DNA of 64,000 nucleotides from Branchipolynoe longqiensis. Its lineage: Eukaryota > Annelida > Polychaeta > Phyllodocida > Polynoidae. The notes below the pieces were generated by a model. That model saw nothing but the letters and a program-made list of their open reading frames with translations. It did no database searches and was not told where the DNA came from. The stretch is taken from contig CM059193.1 in the NCBI GenBank assembly GCA_030323885.1, positions 94,728,852 to 94,792,851 on the forward strand, written 5' to 3'. Position 1 is the stretch's first letter, and the number at the start of each line of letters is the position of its first letter. The translations under genes were made by a program, and so were the position numbers. Positions 1 through 8,670 of the stretch are shown here, piece after piece.

Positions 1-445
1 NNNNNNNNNNNNNNNNNNNNNNNNNNNNNNNNNNNNNNNNNNNNNNNNNNNNNNNNNNNNNNNNNNNNNNNNNNNNNNNNNNNNNNNNNNNNNNNNNNNN
101 NNNNNNNNNNNNNNNNNNNNNNNNNNNNNNNNNNNNNNNNNNNNNNNNNNNNNNNNNNNNNNNNNNNNNNNNNNNNNNNNNNNNNNNNNNNNNNNNNNNN
201 NNNNNNNNNNNNNNNNNNNNNNNNNNNNNNNNNNNNNNNNNNNNNNNNNNNNNNNNNNNNNNNNNNNNNNNNNNNNNNNNNNNNNNNNNNNNNNNNNNNN
301 NNNNNNNNNNNNNNNNNNNNNNNNNNNNNNNNNNNNNNNNNNNNNNNNNNNNNNNNNNNNNNNNNNNNNNNNNNNNNNNNNNNNNNNNNNNNNNNNNNNN
401 NNNNNNNNNNNNNNNNNNNNNNNNNNNNNNNNNNNNNNNNNNNNN
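1..445. other. assembly gap (N run)
   Basis: All bases are N, so nothing can be annotated here. Sequence resumes at 446 inside a tandem duplication, so the gap may have been caused by a repeat that did not assemble. Confidence 0.99.
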
Positions 446-630
446 CAAGTCTCTAAACAGGTGTTTGAAGAGCAAGACGACATTGTCCTTACCTTGTCTC
501 CACTCTGACCACGTGACCATTGCATGACATAGAACGTGTCCTTATGAAGAAAGCAAGTCTCTAAACAGGTGTTTGAAGAGCAAGACGACATTGTCCTTAC
601 ATTGTCTCCACTCTGACCACGTGACCATTG
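446..630. repeat. 108-bp direct tandem duplication
   Basis: The segment starting CAAGTCTCTAAACAGG at 446 starts again at 554, a 108-bp period. The second copy is cut off after GTGACCATTG near 630. The copies differ at very few positions, for example CCTTG versus CATTG, so the duplication is young. The array may extend into the gap on its left. Confidence 0.9.
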
Positions 631-723
631 TTGCTTCTGTATAGTAGAACCCACTTTTTGCAATGGGGTACCAGAGCAGATATGAAATGGATCATCTGTT
701 TCCAAACTGTATTATCTTCTTAA

Positions 724-1896
724 AGCTGCATAGTCTGATGGTTTTGAGTTTCTGTCATTTTTCCGAGATAAATATATTGAATGGATTGTTATAATCTACC
801 TTACTGTAGTGGTCTGCACTGACCTCTCAGGCAAGTAACCACATAGACAGGTAGGCGTGGAGAGTGTGTTGATATCAGGGAGCCTAGGTGGTGTAATGGT
901 TAGCACACTGGCCCGTAATGCATAGAGATGTGGGTTCGAGTCCCACTCTAGGTGCAATATTTCCCATTTTCATCACCCCCATGACACTGGTTGCCGTGAC
1001 CATGATCCTGTACAAGCTACACGCTGTATAGTTGTTGAACCTACCCTGTGTATGTATGTGTTAGTGCCTTGCCTGTATGTATGTAATTGTAAGGATGAAA
1101 AGACTTACAATTCCAGGGGGACGAGTGTAGTGGTCTGCACTGACCTCTCAGGCAAGGAACCACATAGACAGGTAGGCGTGGGTAGTGTGTTGATATCAGG
1201 GAGCCTAGGTGGTGTAATGGTTAGCACACTGGCCCGGAATGCAAAGAGATGTGGGTTCGAGTCCCGCTCTAGGCGCAGTATTTCCCATTTTCATCACCCC
1301 CATGACACTGGTTGCCGTGACCATGATCCTGTACAAGCTACGCGCTGTATAGCTGTTGAACCTTCCATGTGTATGTATGTAAGTGCATTGCCTGTATGTA
1401 TGTAATTGTAAGCATTACAAGACTTACAATTCCAGGGGGACGAGTGTAGTGGTCTGCACTGACCTCTCAGGCAAGTAACCACATAGACAGGTAGGCGTGG
1501 GGAGTGTTTTGATATCAGGGAGCCTAGGTGGTGTAATGGTTAGCACACTGGCCCGGAATGCAAAGAGATGTGGGTTCGAGTCCCGCTCTAGGTGCAATAT
1601 TTCCCATTTTCATCACCCCCACGACACTACTTTAATTTGAAGTAAGTTTTATTTTAATTAGTTCACTTCTGAGATATTCTAAAACTAAAAATGTCAAATT
1701 AGTTTTGGCAAGCACACCAACACTCAGAGACGATAGGCTTCTTGAGTATCACACACCATTACATTTACCCAGGATGCCCTTCTGTGTAGCAATACATGCT
1801 CAATAAGTGCATGCCTATCTAAGTTCAATATGCAGAATCACATCTAAATAATTGTTTTGGTTTTGAAAATGTGCTGCTTCATCGGATGAGGCAGCT
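724..1896. mobile_element. TIR element with TTAA target site (non-autonomous, composite)
   Basis: The left end reads TTAA (720-723) followed by AGCTGCATAGTCTGATGG. The right end, reverse-complemented, reads AGCTGCCTCATCCGATGA and is followed by TTAA (1897-1900). The first six bases of the two termini agree exactly, and most of the next twelve agree. A second element at 20317-20786 has the same terminal core and similar subterminal sequence (GATAAATATAT on the left, ATCTAAGTT on the right), which supports a real dispersed family. There is no transposase ORF, and the interior holds a tandem SINE array. TTAA duplication is typical of piggyBac-type elements, but the terminal bases are not the usual piggyBac ones, so the superfamily is left open. 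Confidence 0.6.
806..1623 (+). repeat. tandem array of a tRNA-derived SINE (2.5 units, about 320 bp)
   Basis: GTAGTGGTCTGCACTG recurs at 806, 1127 and 1446, giving periods of 321 and 319 bp. Each unit holds a tRNA-like head (about 882-956, 1202-1277 and 1522-1596) with an A-box-like TGGTGTAATGGTTAGCAC and a B-box GGGTTCGAGTCCC. The arms CCTAGG and CTAGG can pair as an acceptor-like stem. The rest of the unit (CATGACACTGGTTGCCGTG and on) is shared by the first two copies; the third stops soon after the head. SINEs normally insert singly, so a head-to-tail array implies unequal exchange or amplification. The anticodon arm folds poorly, so these are not called as functional tRNA genes. A fourth head lies on the minus strand at 57841-57913. 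Confidence 0.85.
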
Positions 1897-2657
1897 TTAA
1901 TGTCCACCTGGATGAGGCAGCTTTACTGTCCACCTGGATGAGGCAGCTTTAATGTCCACCTGGATGAGGCAGCTTTAATGTCCACCTGGATGAGGCAGCT
2001 TTAATGTCCACCTGGATGAGGCAGCTTTAATGTCCACCTGGATGAGGCAGCTTTAATGTCCACCTGGATGAGGCAGTTAATGTCCACCTGGATGAGGCAG
2101 CTTTAATGTCCACCTGGATGAGGCAGCTTTAATGTCCACCTGGATGAGGCAGCTTTAATGTCCACCTGGATGAGGCAGCTTTAATGTCCACCTGGATGAG
2201 GCAGCTTTAATGTCCACCTGGATGAGGCAGCTTTAATGTCCACCTGGATGAGGCAGCTTTAATGTCCACCTGGATGAGGCAGCTTTAATGTCCACCTGGA
2301 TGAGGCAGCTTTAATGTCCACCTGGATGAGGCAGCTTTAATGTCCACCTGGATGAGGCAGCTTTAATGTCCACCTGGATGAGGCAGCTTTAATGTCCACC
2401 TGGATGAGGCAGCTTTAATGTCCACCTGGATGAGACAGCTTTAATGTCCACCTGGATGAGGCAGCTTTAATGTCCACCTGGATGAGGCAGCTTTAATGTC
2501 CACCTGGATGAGGCAGCTTTAATGTCCACCTGGATGAGGCAGCTTTAATGTCCACCTGGATGAGGCAGCTTTAATGTCCACCTGGATGAGGCAGCTTTAC
2601 TGTCCACCTGGATGAGGCAGCTTTAATGTCCACCTGGATGAGGCAGCTTTAATGTCC
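1885..2657. repeat. 26-bp minisatellite, about 30 copies
   Basis: The unit is GATGAGGCAGCTTTAATGTC plus CACCTG, repeated without spacers for 773 bases. Copies are nearly identical: one near 2074 is shortened and a few have single changes such as GATGAGACAG near 2430. The first unit overlaps the right terminus of the TIR element at 724-1896 (GATGAGGCAGCT then TTAA), so the array appears to have been seeded there. It ends at TCTATATTAGG. It has no spacers or leader, so it is not a CRISPR array. Confidence 0.95.
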
Positions 2658-2756
2658 TCTATATTAGGGGCAACCAGGGAGACGGAGAGCAAGTAGACAG
2701 TCTTTACTGGGAAGGGACAATGGAACCCGGGACCAGCCCAATAAGGAACTCCATCA

Positions 2757-2926
2757 CCCCCCCCACACACACACAGCAATCACACCACTCACACCACCAT
2801 CACACCACACATACATACCCACCCCATCACCGCACACTCACCCCCTACCACCATCACACGACCACCCGCGTACCACCATCACCTCATACTACCCCTACCA
2901 CCATCACATTACCCTACGCCCACCCC
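2757..2926. repeat. AC-rich (CCACCATCACA-like) simple repeat, left half
   Basis: Irregular CCA/CAC/ATC-rich sequence with almost no G. The same kind of sequence resumes at 7314-7495, directly beyond the right LTR of the element between them. The element therefore probably inserted into one AC-rich tract and split it. Confidence 0.8.
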
Positions 2927-3085
2927 TGTAAAAGTATGTCTGAACACACTTTGACTTTGGGATACTGAATGCTTTATTCACCATCCAGGGTCCTGAACCG
3001 CTGGCACCCTTTTCCATGACATCATCTCATTAGCATATTCCTTTGTTCTCCACACATGCCTGGATGCCTTTATGGATACATTGCA
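2927..3085 (-). repeat. 3' LTR of Gypsy-type element 1
   Basis: On the plus strand it runs TGTAAAAGTA to ATTGCA. It matches 7154-7313 over its length, with shared blocks ATTCACCATCCAGGGTCCTG, CACCCTTTTCCATGA and CATTAGCATATTCCTTT, and several point and small indel differences. The divergence indicates an old insertion. Confidence 0.88.
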
Positions 3086-3094
3086 TCCCCCCTC
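3086..3094 (-). promoter_or_regulatory. polypurine tract (plus-strand primer) of element 1
   Basis: Read on the minus strand this is GAGGGGGGA, directly abutting the TG that opens the 3' LTR. That is the expected place and composition of a polypurine tract priming plus-strand DNA synthesis in LTR retrotransposons. Confidence 0.8.
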
Positions 3095-3435
3095 AAAGTA
3101 TATTTCTGAGAAATGAAATGTTTCAAAATCGTCATCGTCACAACAGGTCTACATGCCCAAAACACAGTGCAATATAACAATACAATAAAAAAACATCACA
3201 AGTACTTATCTTTAACCACAGGTTTAAATGTCCAAGTGCACAATGTCACTGATGTCCTTTGAAATGTTCAGCTGCTTAGCCTCCTTTAGAGATACTGTCT
3301 GGCTTGCCACAATAACAATACAACATTACTCAATAATAATGACAATCTTAACCTACATGCACATACTTTATATGCGACTACAGTTCCCAAACTGACTCAC
3401 ATGTCTAACCTGTCTGCTGGTCTGCTCACCCGGCC

Positions 3436-4480
3436 TTACCTAGTTAGATTAGCCACACTGTTTACATTTGATTGTGGCACTGACACACTTTGTGTCTGCC
3501 CGACTAGATCGGGCTGCCTCCCTTTGGGTGCCCTTATAATCTGCACTCTATTCCTATAGATCATATTTCCCGACTCATTCAAAATTTGATATTCTCTACC
3601 CGACATGCCTGTACGCCCGAGAATAACCGCTTTTTTCCACTCTCCTGCGTGATTCTTATACTTTACATTCTCCCCAGTTCTCATAGGCTTGTGCGGCTTA
3701 CCACACTTCTTATCATGGAAACTTTTCTGACCCTGCGGTCGTTTCGCTGTCTGTGCTTTCTTCGGGTTTTGCATTTCGGGTATTAAATTTTCCTCCGCTA
3801 TCGGCAATCTCCCTCTCAGCCTTCTGCCCATGAGCAGCTGAGCCGGAGATGCATTCAAGATGGGTAACGGAGTGTTTCTCTAATTTAGCAAAGCTAACTG
3901 AAAGTCTGTCTTTGTGTCTAAATAGTTCTTGAACATGTTTTTAACCTTTTGCACAAATCTTTCGACTTGGCCATTACTTCAGGGATATTGCGGACTCGAG
4001 TACATGGCCGTAAACCCATAGTGTCTTGCAAACTCTTTATATTCATGGCTCTTAAATTGCGGACCGTTGTCCGAAACCACCTGGCTCAGAATACCATGCC
4101 TTGCAAAGTTATCCTTCATAGCCTCAATGATTGTTACAGATGCTGTATCTATTAACAAAGTTACCTCGTTTAATAATCTACAGTAATCAGGTAATTTTCA
4201 TGATTTATGTCAAACAAATCTGCCGCTATCTTTTCATAAGGTTGACATGTTATCGGGTGGTTCACCAAAGGTTTGTTGTGCAAACTTTTCCGATTATTCT
4301 GAGATGTCTCACACAGACTGACTTTGTCTTCAATTTGTTTCTTTCTATTAGGCCAGAACATGCAGTCACGTACCAACTGCTTGGACTTAGTGATGCCCAA
4401 GTACGTCTTGTGTAACGCTTCAATCATTTCACCGCAGAGCTTTGGAGGTACCACAACCCGATTGCCCTTCATTACTAAGT
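3436..4480 (-). pseudogene. integrase of Gypsy-type element 1 (broken)
   Basis: On the minus strand, 4472-4170 encodes an H2C2-like integrase N-terminal zinc region and the start of the catalytic core (HKTYLGITKSKQLVRDCMFW, then an FDINHENYLITVDY-like core start). 3858-3436 encodes the core end and C-terminal region (NASPAQLLMGRRLRGRLPI, later MIYRNRVQIIRAP). About 300 bases between them lack an open frame, so the middle of the DDE core is disrupted. Integrase inserts the reverse-transcribed element DNA into the host genome; this copy cannot make an intact enzyme. The DNA at the start of the piece is repeated at 7753-7990. Confidence 0.75.
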
Positions 4481-4829
4481 TGTTTCCTACCGTTAGCTGG
4501 AATGTATTGTCTTAGACATGGAGGTGTTTGTATGTGTATGATGTCCCAGCCACTCTCAATCTGCTTTATTAACATGGACATTGACACATCTCTTTCATAC
4601 TCCCAGACAATTTTACTTAACAGACTGGATTATTGCATGTCCACTGCAGCGACGCTGAGTGTGTCATCAAACAGGTCAGCATGACCTACATTGGCTCTGT
4701 GTGCTCGTGACAATGTGTCTGCAAAAAACAGAGAACCCTTAACATGACACAGCTTAAGGTTGTAATTTTGCAAATGCATTTACATTCTTTGCATTCGTGC
4801 TGGCAGGTTATGAATGGGTTTCTGCATTA

Positions 4830-5057
4830 TCACCACCAACGGTTTGGGGTCCAGTTGAATTTGAACTTCCATGCCAAAGATATAGTCATGAAACCTCTGT
4901 CATAGACACACTGCGCTGAGTCGAGTGCACAAGATGCAACTGCGATCGGTTTGTCACCCTGCATTAACACAGCTCCTAAACCTGACTGACAAGCATCTAC
5001 CTGAACAACAATGGGCTTTTCGACATCATAGTACGCTAACACAGGAGCAGTTTTCAA
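4830..5057 (-). pseudogene. RNase H region of element 1 pol
   Basis: The minus-strand reading contains VQVDACQSGLGAVLMQGDKP, the usual start of the Gypsy RNase H domain with its first catalytic aspartate. The segment lies between the RT piece and the integrase piece in the expected order. It ends in a non-homologous tail, and the remainder of RNase H (4500-4830) is not in one frame. Confidence 0.75.
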
Positions 5058-5096
5058 CTTTTCTTTGAGTTTGTCATATGCAGCTTGTTGTTCCCT

Positions 5097-5900
5097 CTAC
5101 CAGTGCCACGCAACATCCTTAGCGAGGAGCATGCACAGTGGTTTGGCAATCTCGGACATGTTAGGCATAAACTTGTGCACATACCCAACCATGCCTTGAC
5201 ATCGCTGCAGGCCTTGCTTGTCATGCGGCTCTGGCATGTCTACAATCACTTGTATTCTGTCTGGATCTGGCTTCACACCTTGCTGGGTAAGTTGATGACC
5301 TACATACCTGACAGTAGTTTTGCAAAACAAAGATTTTGACCCATTTAATTTGAGATTTACCGACCTAGCTCAGTCCAACACTGCTTTGAGCCTGTTGTTG
5401 TGCTCCTCCATGGTTGACCCAAATACCAAAATGTCATCCATGACTATACCGATACCGGGTAGATTGCCCATGATGTGGTGCATTTCCTGAATACAAATGT
5501 CACCGGCTGTTTTGATACCAAAAGGCAGGCGGGTGTACCTGTACTGGCCCCATGGAGTGTTAAATGTGCATAACAACAAACTTTCATAGTCCAACCCGAT
5601 CTGCCAATACCCTGCCATAGCATCGGACACTGAGAAATATTTTGCATTAGCTGTCTTAGTTATAATTTCGTCAATGGTTTTGGTCGGAAATGGCCCTCTC
5701 TTGATAACTTTGTTCAAGTTAGTCGGATCCAGACAGATCCTTATCTCTTTTTTTCTTTTCCCGATAGTTATGGAATTAACCCATTCAGTGGGTTCATCTT
5801 GTTCAACAATAACATCCATTTCCACCATACGCTTAAGTTTGTTGTGAACTTTGTCCTGAATTGCATATGGAATCCTCCTCGGCGGGTCAACAACAAGTTG
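5097..5900 (-). pseudogene. reverse transcriptase of Gypsy-type element 1
   Basis: 5828-5370 on the minus strand encodes fingers and palm: RKKEIRICLDPTNLNKVIKR, then FSVSDAMAGYWQIGL carrying the first catalytic Asp, LPFGIKTAGDICIQ, and the catalytic box VMDDILVFG (usual form YVDD). 5330-5097 continues with the connection region (VRYVGHQLTQQGVKPDPDRI). A stop or frame change near 5340-5370 separates the two. RT copies the element RNA into DNA. The layout matches Ty3/Gypsy pol, near the K02A2.6-like group of invertebrate proteins, but the frame is not continuous. Confidence 0.82.
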
Positions 5901-6048
5901 TACAGATTTATCAATGTGAATGACAGCATTTGACTTTATGAGACCGAGACCTTGAAAACCGTCTTTGTATTTGCTTACCAGATGTTCAGCTCGCGAACTG
6001 TGTTCATCGTTCGTTTGTCATGCACCTCGTCGATCCGCGCCAACAAGT

Positions 6049-7008
6049 TCAACACAACACAAGCCTGCTTACTGAGAATCGGCTGACAGTTCTGCACCAC
6101 TTGAAACATGAAGTCTCTGTCGTTGATTTGATGTGTTGCCTCACCTCCAGGGTGTTTCGATGCCCCGAAAAATTCAAAAGCGAACAGCAGGTCTTCGTCA
6201 GGTGCCCCGGCGCCACTCTGTCAAAGATGTTCCTTGGCAGAACATTCGCCTCCGAACCGGTGTCAAGCTTGAACTTGACTGGATGACCGTTCACTCGGAC
6301 AGTCGCATACCAGAGTTTCTCCTCCTTGTCTGTGCTGTGGTCGATGATACCCACAAACAGATCCATTGTCAACACATTGACTTCCGCTGGATCCGGGTCT
6401 TGCTCAGCATTGTGAGGGTCAGGCTCTTCGATGGTCAATTCATTGACTCTGCCGAGTCTGCTCTGGCAGACCTTCCCGAAGTGCCCGATCTTCTTGCATA
6501 CAATGCAAGCTTTGCCTTTCGCTGGGCAGACTCCCCGGTGGTGTTTGTACCCACAGTTCTGACAAGTGATCTTGAATTCACCTGCACCGGCACCGCCAGC
6601 CTTCCAAGATGGTGATTTCCAAGATGGCGGCCCAGATGGATGGAACACTGGTGCACTGGTACATGCAGTCACATATCTATTCAGAAAATTGACTTCTTTG
6701 CTTTCAATGTCTGATTTCTTTTCTTCCAACTGATCAGAACTGAACTCACTGAGCTCACACATATTTATGCACTTTTCTAACATTAGATCAGCTGTCTGCA
6801 GCATTTTGTTCCTTAACTTTGTGTTCTTCATGACAGCCACTAACCGATCATGCAACAGCGATTCCTCAACCTGTCCATACTCGCAATATTTTACTCGATC
6901 GCTTAACGCAGTAATGTACATGGACATGTTCTCAGTAGCTTGGTTATGAGAATTGAACCGGTAGCGTGTTATTATTAAGTTGCTTTTACCTGTACATTCC
7001 GTCTTCAT
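6049..7008 (-). pseudogene. gag C-terminus and protease of element 1
   Basis: This 319-residue minus-strand reading has two zinc knuckles near its middle, CQNCGYKHHRGVC and CIVCKKIGHFGKVC, which bind element RNA in the nucleocapsid. They are followed by an aspartic protease active site, FKLDTGSEANVLP. Gag and protease are in one frame, as in several Gypsy lineages. After the protease motif the frame loses resemblance to the family (the Cys/Ser-rich last 60 residues look like a frameshifted tail). The gag N-terminus is short because the coding region meets the 5' leader soon after 7008. Confidence 0.8.
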
Positions 7009-7138
7009 TACGACACCTGCAGCAGTGGCATATATATCATATGCTCTGATCCATGTTTTCGAGTTCTATCTTTTGTTGTTGAGGATGAACTGTCCTGGTG
7101 GCCTGAGGCCCGGCAGTGTATTAGCTGGCGGCATTCTT

Positions 7139-7153
7139 CCTCATCTGACACCA
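7139..7153 (-). promoter_or_regulatory. primer-binding-site candidate of element 1
   Basis: On the minus strand TGGTGTCAGATGAGG follows the terminal CA of the 5' LTR directly. Starting with TGG is expected, because the primer tRNA ends in CCA. The tRNA species is not identified. Confidence 0.65.
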
Positions 7154-7313
7154 TGTAAAAGTACAACATCTGAACACTTTGACTTCTGGATACTGACTGC
7201 ATTATTCACCATCCAGGGTCCTGAACTGCCGGCACCCTTTTCCATGATGGCATATCATTAGCATATTCCTTTATTCTCCACATGTGCCTGGATGCCTTTA
7301 TGCATATATTACA
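7154..7313 (-). repeat. 5' LTR of Gypsy-type element 1
   Basis: It is the partner of the LTR at 2927-3085. On the plus strand it runs TGTAAAAGTACAAC to ATATTACA. It would carry the element promoter on the minus strand; no convincing TATA box is visible in it. Confidence 0.88.
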
Positions 7314-7495
7314 ACTCCCTACCATCACACCACACCACCCACACCAACCCACCACTATCATACTCACCCCACACCCACCCGCTACCACCATCACATCACC
7401 CACCCCACCCCTACCAGCACATCACACCACTCACACCCACCCCCTACCTCCACCATCACACCACCCAACCCCCACCCCCTACCACCTACCACCTA
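7314..7495. repeat. AC-rich simple repeat, right half
   Basis: CCACCATCACACC-like sequence with almost no G, continuing the tract interrupted at 2926. Reading frames through it give His/Pro/Thr-rich peptides that are not credible proteins. Confidence 0.8.
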
Positions 7496-7600
7496 AGTCA
7501 TTGGTTTGACTTGACCAAGAACCAAACTCCTGACCTTCCACATGCGAGGCCCGAGCCCTACCGATTCCCACACCACGGCCGGTGATCCCCAAATGGCAAG
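7496..7600 (-). mobile_element. degenerate tRNA-like SINE remnant (second SINE type)
   Basis: On the minus strand the sequence has an A-box-like stretch near GGGAATCGGTAGGGCTC, a CCTCGCATG anticodon-like region, and a weakened B-box before TCAAGTCAAACC. The TTTGACTYGA end and CCTCGCATG recur at 18112-18175, and AAGTCATTGGYTTGACT recurs near 12060, so this is a dispersed family distinct from the 320-bp SINE. Confidence 0.5.
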
Positions 7601-7752
7601 ACTGAGAAGAAACGATGACTTAGTCCATTGGCAGTAGATATGTAGAATCAAATCTAGGTGAGTCCCGTGTTTAAACAAACTTACATTTCCATCGGATTTC
7701 ACAACTTTAAGGGCACAACAGCCTGAAGGAAGTGCGTAAAACAAGTGGCATT

Positions 7753-7990
7753 TCACCACCAAGCTTTGGAGGTACCACAACCCGATTGCCCTTCATTACT
7801 AAGTTGTTTTGTACCATTAGCTTGTCTTTTGTATGGAATGTATTGTCTTACACATGGAGGTGTTTGTATGCGTGTGATGTCCCAGCCACTCTCAATCTGC
7901 GTTATTAACATGGATATTGACACATCTCTTTCATACTCCCGGACAATTTTACGTAACAGACTGGATGATTGCATGTCCACTGGAGCGACG
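7753..7990 (-). mobile_element. fragment of a second copy of Gypsy-type element 1 pol
   Basis: GCTTTGGAGGTACCACAACC and the following 230 bases match 4437-4660 with a few changes, including a block TTGTCTTTTGTATGG missing from the first copy. Here the minus-strand frame stays open for 75 codons (DVSISMLITQIESGWDITRI), while the element at 2927-7313 has lost that frame. It lies just outside the complete element in the same orientation. It is either an independent truncated insertion or a local duplication. Confidence 0.8.
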
Positions 7991-8474
7991 CTGTTTTGAG
8001 TGCGTCCTCAGGACTGATTAAATCTCTCTTTATAGAAGAGTTCTTTTGATGCTGATATGTTTTTGTTTGCCGATTCCATTAAATAAATTCCACATGTCCT
8101 CTGTTATTGTGATATCCCTTGTTAAAGGTCTTCATGCCTGACACAGTCCCGAGGTTTTGGCAGGTCTTTGTCCGTTTGTCTACAATATGAGTATTGCGAA
8201 TTCACATCCCCTGGTCTCTGAAGAAGGACTGAATCTGTGACTCAGTCTGTAGACACTCTGGGTTGCAGCTTCAGCCTACTGCCTGCATTTGGAGTTGGTG
8301 CCACCTTCCAACTCGACCCTTTGCTATATACCCTTACATTTAATCTCACATTGCACATGTAATCAGATGCTTCCTGATAATCAAACTTAGTAGAGTTATT
8401 TCCATGTATTATATATATGTATATATATATATGGATTATATATATTGTTTATATTAATATATATATATATATAC
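7991..8474. repeat. unannotated sequence ending in a (TA)n microsatellite
   Basis: 7991-8400 holds no supported gene. 8404-8474 is a TA/ATATGTA microsatellite that abuts the pogo-like end, which is common because such elements insert at TA. Confidence 0.7.
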
Positions 8475-8660
8475 AGTACAACCCCGTTAAACCAAGCTCG
8501 GTTAAACCAAACGATCGGTTAATCTAAACTTGTTTCGGCGGTCCGGCAAAGTACTACCATTTATCATATAAAAAACTTGGTTGAACCACAAAATCGCAAT
8601 GTTCCCCATTAGATGCACAACTGACACACAACCAGGCGATATCTATGAATATTTAACCCC
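8475..8660. mobile_element. pogo/Tigger-like transposon end
   Basis: CAGTACAACCCCGTTAAACC follows TATATA and continues with GGTTAAACCAAACGATCGG and GGTTAATCTAAAC. Pogo-family DNA transposons (Tc1/mariner superfamily) have termini of this form, CAGT plus an RAACCYCGNTTAA-like pattern, and insert at TA. No transposase is present. The fragment is cut at 8661-8670 by the LINE insertion; I did not find a matching opposite terminus after 10819. Confidence 0.55.
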
Positions 8661-8670
8661 TTGTGATATA

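Larger units (their letters stand above)
2927..7313 (-). mobile_element. Gypsy-type LTR retrotransposon 1, both LTRs present, internally decayed
   Basis: Two directly repeated LTRs of about 159 bp flank the element. On the minus strand the order is 5' LTR (7313-7154), primer-binding-site candidate (7153-7139), gag with zinc knuckles and protease, RT, RNase H, integrase, polypurine tract (3094-3086) and 3' LTR (3085-2927). Each LTR begins TG and ends CA. Flanking pentamers are ACCCC on the left and ACTCC on the right, compatible with a 5-bp target duplication carrying one change, though the flank is repetitive. All ORFs are broken. The total of 4.4 kb is short for the family, which fits the internal losses. 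Confidence 0.85.

Noticed and set aside
882..956. functional tRNA gene
   Set aside because: A and B boxes are present, but the anticodon stem does not form properly and the unit is repeated at several places with SINE body sequence attached.
1885..2657. CRISPR-like regular repeat
   Set aside because: Units are contiguous 26-mers with no spacers, leader or cas genes, in a eukaryotic context. It is a minisatellite.
2720..2968. His/Thr/Pro-rich ORFs in AC-rich tracts (also 7282-7585 and 57838-58263)
   Set aside because: Simple-sequence composition gives open frames in several phases with no start context or conservation.
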